Source of the DNA: Meridianimarinicoccus sp044221805 | GTDB taxonomy: Bacteria > Pseudomonadota > Alphaproteobacteria > Rhodobacterales > Rhodobacteraceae | Direction of reading: 5' to 3' | Assembly (NCBI GenBank): GCA_044221805.1 | Contig: JBGAOK010000061.1 | Span: 1-21,698, forward strand | DNA length: 21,698 bases | Position numbers and translations under genes: made by a program | Part shown: in pieces, positions 8,468-14,152 of the stretch | Layout of the letters: every line of letters begins with the position of its first letter | How positions within the stretch are numbered: position 1 is the stretch's first letter | Notes under the pieces: generated by a model | What the model was told of the DNA's origin: nothing | What the model saw: the letters and a program-made list of their open reading frames with translations, nothing else | Databases searched by the model: none

Positions 8468-9025
8468 ATGGCGGACAAGGACTTTCCCGGCTGGCACGGC
8501 ACCACGATCATCGGGGTGCGCAAGGGCGGCAAGGTGGTGATCGCGGGGGACGGGCAGGTCAGCCTCGGGAACACGGTCATCAAGGCCACGGCCCGCAAGG
8601 TCCGCCGGCTGACCCCCGGCGGTCATGACGTGATTGCCGGTTTCGCCGGATCGACCGCCGACGCCTTTACCCTGCTGGAGCGGCTGGAGAAGAAGCTGGA
8701 AGCCGCGCCCGGCCAGCTCGCCCGAGCTGCGGTGGAACTGGCCAAGGACTGGCGCACCGACAAGTTCCTGCGCAACCTCGAGGCCATGCTGATCGTGTCG
8801 GACGGCGCCGCGCTGTATGTCATCACCGGTGCCGGCGACGTGCTGGAGCCGGAAAACGACGTGGCCGCAATCGGCTCGGGCGGCAATTATGCCCTGGCCG
8901 CGGCCCGCGCCCTGATGGACAGCGACCTTGCTGCCGAGGACATCGCCCGCAAGGCCATGTCCATTGCCGCCGAGATCTGCGTCTTCACCAACGGCAACCT
9001 GACGGTCGAGACGATCGGGGGCTGA
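8468..9025 (+). CDS. hslV: HslV, peptidase subunit of the HslUV (ClpYQ) protease
   Basis: HslV is a threonine peptidase that forms a double hexameric ring and degrades proteins unfolded by HslU. The product has 185 residues. The catalytic threonine is T12 in HGTTIIGVRKGGK, which becomes the N-terminus after removal of an 11-residue propeptide; such short propeptides are usual in alphaproteobacteria. Downstream the VVIAGDGQVSLG and IGSGGNYALAAARAL segments are typical of the family. ATG 8468 is preceded by GGAGG at 8459-8463. The gene faces its partner hslU, with 9 bases between the two stops, instead of lying in the same operon. It appears complete. Confidence 0.96.
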   Translation: MADKDFPGWHGTTIIGVRKGGKVVIAGDGQVSLGNTVIKATARKVRRLTPGGHDVIAGFAGSTADAFTLLERLEKKLEAAPGQLARAAVELAKDWRTDKFLRNLEAMLIVSDGAALYVITGAGDVLEPENDVAAIGSGGNYALAAARALMDSDLAAEDIARKAMSIAAEICVFTNGNLTVETIGG

Positions 9026-9035
9026 TCCCGCCCCC
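9017..9035. terminator. Short GC hairpin at the convergent hslV/hslU stops
   Basis: GGGGGC at 9017-9022 pairs with GCCCCC at 9030-9035 around a 7-base loop. The left arm is the last codons of hslV, the hslV stop lies in the loop, and the right arm ends on the first base of the hslU stop (read on the minus strand). Symmetry would let it act for both strands. It has no T-run, so its strength as a terminator is uncertain. Confidence 0.45.
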
Positions 9036-10339
9036 TAGAGCACGTAGCGGCTCACATCCGCCGACCGGGCCAGATCGCCCAGATGCACCTCGACGAAGGC
9101 GCCGTCCACCGTGACGGTCTCGCCCGATCGGTCGGGGGCGGTGAAGCTCAGCTCCTCGAACACCCGTTCCATCACCGTATAGAGCCGCCGGGCGCCGATG
9201 TTCTCGACGGTGCGGTTCACCTCGGCGGCGATCCGGGCCAGGGCGGCGATGCCGTCGGGGGTGAACTCGACGCCCACCTCCTCGGTCGCCATCAGGGCGC
9301 GGTACTGCAACGTCAGCGCGTTGTCGGTCTCGGTCAGGATGCGGACGAAATCCGCCTCGGTCAGGGCGCGCAGTTCCACCCGGATCGGCAGCCGGCCCTG
9401 CAGCTCCGGCAACAGGTCCGAGGGCTTGGCGATGTGGAAGGCGCCCGAGGCGATGAACAGGATGTGGTCGGTCCTGACCGGTCCGTACTTGGTCGAGACC
9501 GTGGTGCCCTCGATCAGCGGCAGCAGGTCGCGCTGCACGCCCTCGCGGCTGACATCGGCGCCGCGGGTCTCGGCCCGGGCGCAGACCTTGTCGATCTCGT
9601 CGATGAAGACGATGCCGTTCTCCTGCACCGCTTCCAGCGCGGCCCGGTTCACCTTCTCGTCGTCCAGAAGCTTGTCGGCTTCCTCGGCCACCAGCACCTC
9701 GTAGCTGGCCGCGACAGTCATCCGGCGGCGCACCCGGCGGCCGCCGAAGGCCTTCCCGAAGATGTCGCCGATGTTCATCATGCCCATGCCGCCGGGCTGG
9801 CCGGGGATGTCCATGGTCGGGAAGGGGCTCGACTGGTCGGCGATCTCGATCTCGATCTCGTGGCCGTCCAGCTCGCCCTTGCGGAGCCGCTCGCGGAACC
9901 TTTCGCGGGTACCCTCCCGGGCATCGGTGCCGGCCAGCGCGGCGATGACGCGATCCTCGGCGGCTTCCTCGGCGCGGGCCTTCACCTCTTCGCGCATGTC
10001 GGCGCGGGTCATGGCGATGGCGCTGTCCACCAGATCGCGGACGATCTGTTCCACGTCGCGGCCGACATAGCCGACCTCGGTGAACTTGGTCGCCTCGACC
10101 TTCATGAAAGGCGCCCGGGCCAGCTTGGCCAGACGGCGGCTGATCTCGGTCTTGCCGACCCCGGTCGGGCCGATCATCAGGATGTTCTTGGGATAGACCT
10201 CCTCGCGCAGGTCGGGCGCCAGCTGCTTGCGGCGCCAGCGGTTCCGAAGCGCCACCGCCACGGCCCGCTTGGCCTCGGCCTGGCCGATGATGAACCGGTC
10301 GAGTTCGGAGACGATTTCGCGCGGGGTCAGGGTGGTCAT
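9035..10339 (-). CDS. hslU: HslU, AAA+ unfoldase of the HslUV protease
   Basis: HslU is the hexameric ATPase that unfolds substrates and threads them into HslV. The product has 434 residues, close to the E. coli length. Visible elements are Walker A GPTGVGKT (57-64), the pore loop GYVGR (90-94), an I-domain at about 110-235, Walker B IVFIDEID (243-250), the arginine finger region ELQGRLP (R316) and sensor 2 GARRLYT (R384). The C-terminus ends SRYVL, like the tails that dock into HslV. I chose the ATG at 10339 (MTTLTPREI) because AAAGGA lies 5 bases upstream on the minus strand. An ATG two codons earlier (10345) has no room for that site. The open frame continues far upstream but that extension is not protein-like and overlaps brnT. 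Confidence 0.96.
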   Translation of the reverse strand: MTTLTPREIVSELDRFIIGQAEAKRAVAVALRNRWRRKQLAPDLREEVYPKNILMIGPTGVGKTEISRRLAKLARAPFMKVEATKFTEVGYVGRDVEQIVRDLVDSAIAMTRADMREEVKARAEEAAEDRVIAALAGTDAREGTRERFRERLRKGELDGHEIEIEIADQSSPFPTMDIPGQPGGMGMMNIGDIFGKAFGGRRVRRRMTVAASYEVLVAEEADKLLDDEKVNRAALEAVQENGIVFIDEIDKVCARAETRGADVSREGVQRDLLPLIEGTTVSTKYGPVRTDHILFIASGAFHIAKPSDLLPELQGRLPIRVELRALTEADFVRILTETDNALTLQYRALMATEEVGVEFTPDGIAALARIAAEVNRTVENIGARRLYTVMERVFEELSFTAPDRSGETVTVDGAFVEVHLGDLARSADVSRYVL

Positions 10340-10363
10340 GGGCATCCTTTCGTTGTGGCGAGG

Positions 10364-10391
10364 ATGTATTGGCTTGGGCGTGAAGTGCCAA
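10364..10391 (-). promoter_or_regulatory. Candidate hslU promoter
   Basis: On the minus strand TTGGCA (10391-10386) is followed after 16 bases by ATACAT (10369-10364), about 25 bases before the hslU start. The C before the -35 box makes CTTGG, which also partly resembles RpoH-type heat-shock promoters, but the -10 part does not fit that class well. It is a sigma70 or sigma32 candidate only. Confidence 0.35.
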
Positions 10392-10406
10392 GTGTCACTG
10401 GTACAA

Positions 10407-10435
10407 TTGACGATATGTATATACAGGACTAGATT
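10407..10435 (+). promoter_or_regulatory. Promoter of the brnTA toxin-antitoxin operon with a palindromic spacer
   Basis: TTGACG at 10407-10412, a 17-base spacer and TAGATT at 10430-10435 form one of the best sigma70-type promoters in the window. The spacer contains the perfect palindrome TGTATATACA at 10416-10425. BrnA proteins bind and repress their own promoter, and an operator lodged between -35 and -10 is a classic place for that. The operator role is inference. Confidence 0.55.
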
Positions 10436-10510
10436 CGCATTTGACCGCGGACGGCCCCGAACCCTCGCGAGGTTCAGAGAAAGGCATGATGAAACTTCGC
10501 GAGATTGGTC

Positions 10511-10804
10511 ATGGACGAATTCGAATGGGACGCGGCCAAGCGCGAGGCCGTCCTTGCGAAACCCGGTCTCGACTTCATCGACGCAATCGAGGTGTTCTCC
10601 GGGCCTCATTTGCAGATCTCCGCACCGTCGGACGCCGAGGAGCGGCGGCTGGCTATCGGGATGGTGAATGGGATAGAGATCGCGGTCGTTTTCACGATGC
10701 GCGGAGGGATCTGCCGCATCATCACCGCAAGACGGGCACGACAGGATGAGCGGCAACGATACCACACCCATGTCTCTGGCGGCGGCGCGCCTGAAGAAGG
10801 GTGA
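10511..10804 (+). CDS. brnT: BrnT-family toxin of a type II toxin-antitoxin system
   Basis: BrnT proteins are small RelE-like ribonucleases that stop translation when not bound by BrnA. The 97-residue product begins DEFEWDAAKREAVLAKPGLDF, matching the family opening 'FEWDxxKxxxNxxKHGVxF', and later has RLAIGMVNGIEIAVVFT and CRIITARRARQDERQRY, the typical core strands and the terminal 'IIxARxAxxxER.Y' segment. I chose ATG 10511; a TTG at 10505 is the only slightly longer in-frame start. The ribosome binding site is weak, which is common for toxins. Toxin first, antitoxin second, with overlapping frames, is the normal brnTA order. It lies between two conserved housekeeping genes (hslU and the Smr gene), suggesting insertion. 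Confidence 0.85.
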   Translation: MDEFEWDAAKREAVLAKPGLDFIDAIEVFSGPHLQISAPSDAEERRLAIGMVNGIEIAVVFTMRGGICRIITARRARQDERQRYHTHVSGGGAPEEG

Positions 10805-11027
10805 AACCGACTGGGAGCGTCTGCGCGCAGATGAGGGCGCAACTGACGAGGACGATTTCGACGTGGACTGGTCCACGCTGGAAGTCGTGCTGCCGGCGCC
10901 GAAGAAGATGATCTCGCTGCGTCTTGATCAGGATGTGCTGGATTTCTTCAAACGGTCGGGCAAGGGCTATCAGACACGGATGAACGCCGTGCTGCGCGCC
11001 TACAAGGATTCCCAGGAACAGCGCTGA
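10746..11027 (+). CDS. brnA: BrnA-family antitoxin
   Basis: BrnA antitoxins neutralise BrnT through their N-terminal part and bind operator DNA through a C-terminal ribbon-helix-helix domain. The 93-residue product has an acidic middle (DEDDFDVDWSTLEV) followed by the family signature KKMISLRLDQDVLDFF and GYQTRMNAVLRAY, which is the strand and helices of the DNA-binding fold. The first ATG at 10746 overlaps brnT by 59 bases. An in-frame ATG at 10770 would shorten it by 8 residues and reduce the overlap. The overlap implies translational coupling. Its stop is 3 bases from the stop of the convergent Smr gene and lies in a hairpin. Confidence 0.87.
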   Translation: MSGNDTTPMSLAAARLKKGETDWERLRADEGATDEDDFDVDWSTLEVVLPAPKKMISLRLDQDVLDFFKRSGKGYQTRMNAVLRAYKDSQEQR

Positions 11028-11037
11028 GCGTCAGCGC
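11021..11037. terminator. Perfect hairpin containing both convergent stop codons (brnA/smr)
   Basis: GCGCTGA at 11021-11027 and TCAGCGC at 11031-11037 are perfect reverse complements with a 3-base loop. The TGA of the left arm is the brnA stop and the TCA of the right arm is the minus-strand stop of the Smr gene, so the two gene ends read alike on each strand. It may end transcription in both directions, but it has no T-run. Confidence 0.5.
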
Positions 11038-11690
11038 AGGCGCTTCAGATAGACGTAATACGCGCCCTCGCCGCCATGGCGGAAATGCGCGGGGGTGATC
11101 TGCAGGACAATACCCGCCAGCGCGCCGGTCTGCACCCAGTGCGGCACCTGATGGCGCAGGACGCCGCGCGGCAGGGGCATGATGCTGCCGTCGTCGCGGT
11201 CCTTTCCCTTGCCGGTGATCACCAGGACCAGCCGGCGCCCTTTCGTGCGGGCGTCCAGCAGGAAGCCGGTCAGCGCCGGATGCGCTTCGGACAGGGTCAT
11301 GCCGTGCAGGTCGATTCGCGCCTCGGGGCGGAGCTTGCCGCGCTTCAGCCTGTTCTGGATCCCGCCATCCACCCGGGGCGTCGCGGCCGCCAGCCGTTCG
11401 GGCAGCGGCGCCAGAACGTCGTGGCGGGGCGGGGCGGGCTGCACGGCGCTGCCGATGCGGAAGCGGTTCGGAACCGCCGGAGGTCGGTGCGGGGGTTCGG
11501 GTGTGGCCCCGGGGGTCTGAGCCGTGAAGTGCGAGGGATGCACCGGTTCCGATGCTTCGGAGGCCGAGGTGCTGCCTAGAAGACCGCCGCGACCCGGCGC
11601 CGTAGTGGAAAGTGGCGTCACGCTGGACGCCACCTTCTGCCAGATTTCACGATCTTCCGGTGTCAGTCCGGGCTTGCGCCGGCGCTTCAC
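11031..11690 (-). CDS. Smr-domain protein
   Basis: The 219-residue product has an unstructured, proline-rich N-terminal half (about 1-120) and a C-terminal Smr domain. Family landmarks are IDLHG (126-130), the TGKG motif (159-162) and HGGEGAYYVYLKR (205-217). Smr domains occur in MutS2 and as stand-alone proteins and act as endonucleases or RNA/DNA-binding modules; the role of the stand-alone alphaproteobacterial form is not settled. The start is GTG at 11690, giving MKRRRKPGLTPEDREIW, which resembles the usual N-terminus; the ribosome binding site is poor. It begins 6 bases after the Tim44-like stop, so the two genes are probably cotranscribed. Confidence 0.9.
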   Translation of the reverse strand: MKRRRKPGLTPEDREIWQKVASSVTPLSTTAPGRGGLLGSTSASEASEPVHPSHFTAQTPGATPEPPHRPPAVPNRFRIGSAVQPAPPRHDVLAPLPERLAAATPRVDGGIQNRLKRGKLRPEARIDLHGMTLSEAHPALTGFLLDARTKGRRLVLVITGKGKDRDDGSIMPLPRGVLRHQVPHWVQTGALAGIVLQITPAHFRHGGEGAYYVYLKRLR

Positions 11691-11696
11691 AGCACG

Positions 11697-12365
11697 TCAG
11701 ACGCCGGTGGCGACAAGCTGCCAGTTCGGGTCGTCGGTGCCCATCGTCCGCGCGAAGGTCCAGACATCGCGCTGGCGCTTGATCTCGTTCGGGTCGCCCT
11801 CGACCACTTCACCGTTCAGGTTACGAACGACCGAAGTCAGTTCGCCAACGAAGCGCACGGTGATCTCGGCCTCGGAGGTGACGCGGTCGAACCGGGCGTC
11901 CACCAGCTTGATCTCGCGCACGCCGATGAAGCTGGCGTCGATCCGCAGACCCTGCTGCTCTCGCTCGGCAATCACGCTTGCGAAACTGTCGCGCACATCC
12001 TTGGACAGAAAGGGGGCGATGTCGCGGATGTTGCCCTTTTCAAACCCCATCAGGATCATCTCGTAGGCGCCCCGCGCCCCTTCGAGGAACTCCTTCACGG
12101 CGAAGGCGCGGTCGACGCGTTTCATGTCCGCTAGGGCACTGGCGGCGTCGCTGCTGCTGTCCACATGGTCGGTGATGTCGTGGTCCGGCCCGCCCTCGAT
12201 CACTTCGAAATCCTGCCGACCGGCGTCACGGCCGCTGGTCCGACCGGGCACCGGAAGAGGCGGCTTCTCGAAGCCTTCACGGGTCCCGAGGACATTGCGC
12301 AACCGCAGGATAAGGAAGATCGCAACTCCGGCAAGCACCAGAAGTTGAATTAGGGCTGAGTTCAT
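11697..12365 (-). CDS. Tim44-like (TimA-type) membrane-anchored protein
   Basis: The 222-residue product has one N-terminal transmembrane helix (about residues 4-21, SALIQLLVLAGVAIFLIL) followed by a basic stretch, a variable linker and a Tim44-like domain from about residue 80 (VKEFLEGARGAYEMILMGFE, then FLSKDVRDSFASVI and EITVRFVGE). Tim44 is the motor-anchoring subunit of the mitochondrial import machine; the alphaproteobacterial relatives are inner-membrane proteins whose function is not firmly known. ATG 12365 is used. The gene is divergent from fxsA and is followed at once by the Smr gene. Confidence 0.88.
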   Translation of the reverse strand: MNSALIQLLVLAGVAIFLILRLRNVLGTREGFEKPPLPVPGRTSGRDAGRQDFEVIEGGPDHDITDHVDSSSDAASALADMKRVDRAFAVKEFLEGARGAYEMILMGFEKGNIRDIAPFLSKDVRDSFASVIAEREQQGLRIDASFIGVREIKLVDARFDRVTSEAEITVRFVGELTSVVRNLNGEVVEGDPNEIKRQRDVWTFARTMGTDDPNWQLVATGV

Positions 12366-12469
12366 TGCGACCTCGTCGCGGGTTGGCGTGGCAGGTTCCG
12401 TTCCCGCTCCTTATGTAGGGGCTGCATGGACCCGAGTCCACCAACAGACCCCGTTAAGGAGAGGGAAAG

Positions 12470-13042
12470 ATGTGGCTGCTTGCCGCCTTCGTCGCGGTTC
12501 CGATCATCGAGATCGCCCTTTTCATCTGGGTCGGTGGCCTGATCGGCGTCTGGATGACGCTGCTTCTGGTGGTGGCCGCGGCTTTTCTCGGCATGGCAAT
12601 GTTGCGCAGCCAAGGGTTCGCCCAGCTTCAGCGACTGCAAGCGTCGCTCGAGGGTCGGAACGACCCGGCCGCGCCGCTGGCCCACGGGGCGATGATCATG
12701 CTCTCCGGGATCCTGCTCATCATTCCGGGGTTCTTTACGGACGCACTGGGTCTTGCGCTGCTGGTGCCGGCGGTCCGCACTCTGGTCTACGATCGGTTGC
12801 GGAGCCGGCTCAGCGTCTCGTCCTTGTCCATCGGCGGGTTCCATGGTGGCTTCCAGGGCGGCTTCCAGGGCGGCTTCCAGGACAGCTCATGGGATCCGCG
12901 CGGCCGATCCGGGGATCAGGCCGGAGGACAGCACGCACCCCGGGAAGGTGGCGTGGTGATCGATGGCGAATTCGAAGAGGTCGATCCCGACACCCTGCCG
13001 TCGCAGCCCGGCGACCGCCCGTCAGGCTGGACCCGGCGCTGA
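12470..13042 (+). CDS. fxsA: FxsA-family membrane protein
   Basis: FxsA is a small inner-membrane protein; in E. coli its overexpression relieves F-plasmid exclusion of phage T7, but its normal role is unknown. The 190-residue product has hydrophobic helices at about 2-20, 24-46 and 72-100, with the family segments FVAVPIIEIALFIWVG and LSGILLIIPGFFTDALG. After the membrane part comes a cytoplasmic tail with a glycine-phenylalanine repeat (GFHG, GFQG, GFQG) made by a 12-base DNA repeat, then an acidic end. ATG 12470 is preceded by AAGGAG at 12456-12461, eight bases away. FxsA beside SecB and the Tim44-like gene is the usual alphaproteobacterial order. Confidence 0.9.
   Translation: MWLLAAFVAVPIIEIALFIWVGGLIGVWMTLLLVVAAAFLGMAMLRSQGFAQLQRLQASLEGRNDPAAPLAHGAMIMLSGILLIIPGFFTDALGLALLVPAVRTLVYDRLRSRLSVSSLSIGGFHGGFQGGFQGGFQDSSWDPRGRSGDQAGGQHAPREGGVVIDGEFEEVDPDTLPSQPGDRPSGWTRR
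12836..12882 (+). repeat. 12-base tandem repeat inside fxsA
   Basis: Two exact copies of GGCTTCCAGGGC at 12848-12859 and 12860-12871 are followed by a nearly complete third copy to 12882 and preceded by a degenerate copy at 12836-12847. The repeat encodes the GF(H/Q)G motif. The copy number can change by slippage without breaking the frame. Confidence 0.8.
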
Positions 13043-13051
13043 GCCGAACGC

Positions 13052-13080
13052 TTGTGAGCCAGGGCCCCACCTGTTAGGGA
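13052..13080 (+). promoter_or_regulatory. Candidate secB promoter
   Basis: TTGTGA at 13052-13057 and TAGGGA at 13075-13080 are 17 bases apart in the 73-base gap before secB. The -35 box is moderate and the -10 box weak, so secB may instead be read from the fxsA promoter. Confidence 0.3.
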
Positions 13081-13115
13081 CGGCCCAGATTTCGCCCAAT
13101 TACCGGAGAAGCCCG

Positions 13116-13595
13116 ATGGCTGAGACTAACGGGGCCGTCCCGCAACAGGCCCAGGTCAGGATGCAGATCATGGCCCAGTTCATCCGCGACATGTCGTTCG
13201 AGAACATCCTGGTCCAGAAGGGCCTGAACGGCGATGTCCGTCCGGACGTGCAGGTCCAGGTCAGCCTCGACGCGCGCAAGCGACCGGCCGACAACCAGTA
13301 TGAGGTCCATTCGAAATACATCGTGACCTCGCGGAACAAGGACACCAGCGAAGTCTATTTCGCGCTGGAACTGGATTACGGCGGCTACTTCATGATCGAA
13401 GGCGTGCCGGAACAGCAGCTGCATCCGTTCCTGATGATCGAATGCCCGCGGATGCTGTTTCCCTTCGTGCGCCGCATCGTCGCCGACATCACCAGCGATG
13501 GCGGCTTCCCGCCGCTTTACCTCGACAACGTCGACTTCATGGCGATCTATCGCCAGGAGATCGAGCGTCGGATGAAGACCCAGGCCCAGGCCTGA
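13116..13595 (+). CDS. secB: SecB, protein-export chaperone
   Basis: SecB is a tetrameric cytoplasmic chaperone that keeps preproteins unfolded and hands them to SecA. The product has 159 residues. Family segments are MAQFIRDMSFENI near the N-terminus, YFALELDYGGYFMIEG and HPFLMIECPRMLFPFVRRIVADIT, followed by FPPLYLDNVDFMAIY, the last part of the domain. I chose ATG 13116 because GGAGAA lies at 13105-13110, five bases upstream, and because the open frame upstream overlaps fxsA with no family resemblance. It follows fxsA in the same direction and ends before two hairpins. Confidence 0.96.
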   Translation: MAETNGAVPQQAQVRMQIMAQFIRDMSFENILVQKGLNGDVRPDVQVQVSLDARKRPADNQYEVHSKYIVTSRNKDTSEVYFALELDYGGYFMIEGVPEQQLHPFLMIECPRMLFPFVRRIVADITSDGGFPPLYLDNVDFMAIYRQEIERRMKTQAQA

Positions 13596-13628
13596 GGGAA
13601 GCCTGCCCCGACCGGATCCACGCCGATC

Positions 13629-13677
13629 CTCCGTCGCTCCCCCGCCTGTGCAGCGGCGAGGGAGCCGGGGAACGGAG
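13629..13677 (+). terminator. Long hairpin downstream of secB
   Basis: The inner stem pairs 13636-13646 with 13655-13665 (10 of 11 positions, 8-base loop), and an outer stem pairs CTCCGT at 13629-13634 with ACGGAG at 13672-13677. It starts about 34 bases after the secB stop. There is no T-run. It is probably the end of the fxsA-secB transcript. Confidence 0.55.
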
Positions 13678-13681
13678 ATCC

Positions 13682-13709
13682 GGCGACCGGACCCCGTCGT
13701 CCGGTCGCC
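13682..13709. terminator. Perfect 10-bp hairpin between secB and the small membrane protein gene
   Basis: GGCGACCGGA at 13682-13691 pairs exactly with TCCGGTCGCC at 13700-13709 around an 8-base loop. It stands between convergent genes, closest to the end of the minus-strand gene at 13757, and could serve both strands. Neither side has a T-run. The rest of the 13596-13756 stretch holds no gene that I can support. Confidence 0.5.
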
Positions 13710-13756
13710 ATCCGTTCCCGGGTGCGGCGCGCGGCGCGCGCCATCCGGTGGGCGGG

Positions 13757-13984
13757 TCAGGCGAGTCCCTTGCGCACGGCCAGCAGGATGGCAGCGAAGA
13801 CCCCGGCCAGCACCGTGCCGACGGCCGCCATCGGCACCCGGCCCTGCGCGCGGCGTCGGCGTGGCGCGTCCAGCCGCGCGGGTCGTTCGAACATCATCCG
13901 GATGTTCATGTCCTCGTCGTCTGACAGCATGAGACAAAGCGGGACCGGGTCTTGCGTGCGGGTCTGATCAAGCTGGGTGGTCAT
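13757..13984 (-). CDS. Small single-helix membrane protein of unknown function
   Basis: I do not recognise this 75-residue protein. It has a polar, acidic N-terminal part (MTTQLDQTRTQDPVPLCLML, then SDDEDMNIRM), a basic patch (RRRRAQGR, about 42-49), and one C-terminal transmembrane helix (about 51-70) ending RKGLA. The pattern suggests a tail-anchored or single-pass inner-membrane protein with the N-terminus inside. AAAGGA lies 7 bases before the ATG on the minus strand, which is good support that it is translated. It is convergent with secB and divergent from rnd, so it forms a one-gene unit. Confidence 0.65.
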   Translation of the reverse strand: MTTQLDQTRTQDPVPLCLMLSDDEDMNIRMMFERPARLDAPRRRRAQGRVPMAAVGTVLAGVFAAILLAVRKGLA

Positions 13985-14049
13985 GAAGCCGTCCTTTCCG
14001 CGAGCCAGTGAAATTCTGTGACTCCGGAATCGCCCAATAAGTTTAACAG

Positions 14050-14097
14050 CGCTTTAAGCGTGAACTCGCAAAGCATGGGTTCAGCCACGTCTTTGCG
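14050..14097. repeat. Two inverted repeats in the rnd upstream region
   Basis: CGCTTTAAGCG at 14050-14060 is a perfect dyad around one central base. CGCAAAG at 14067-14073 pairs exactly with CTTTGCG at 14091-14097 around 17 bases. The stretch 14018-14100 is more AT-rich than its surroundings. These may be operators for rnd or the divergent small gene; no known site is recognised. Confidence 0.4.
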
Positions 14098-14099
14098 TT

Positions 14100-14128
14100 T
14101 TGACAGCAGCCCCGCAGTCGACTACCGA
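14100..14128 (+). promoter_or_regulatory. Candidate promoter of the rnd-kdsD-lpt operon
   Basis: A perfect -35 box TTGACA at 14100-14105 is followed after 17 bases by TACCGA at 14123-14128, a weak -10 box. The rnd start at 14153 is 24 bases further on. The CGCAAAG/CTTTGCG inverted repeat lies immediately upstream. Confidence 0.45.
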
Positions 14129-14152
14129 GCGCAAAACGACGAGTATGTTCCC

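Noticed and set aside
9083..10432. Plus-strand open frame of 449 codons opposite hslU
   Set aside because: It is the complement of hslU with repeated acidic and Gly/Leu-rich stretches, not a known fold.
10346..10876. N-terminal extension of hslU upstream of 10345
   Set aside because: It would overlap brnT and its promoter, has no HslU resemblance, and the true start has a good ribosome binding site.
12366..12469. Divergent promoter between the Tim44-like gene and fxsA
   Set aside because: A promoter must be near here, but no pair of boxes with 15-19 base spacing was convincing on either strand.
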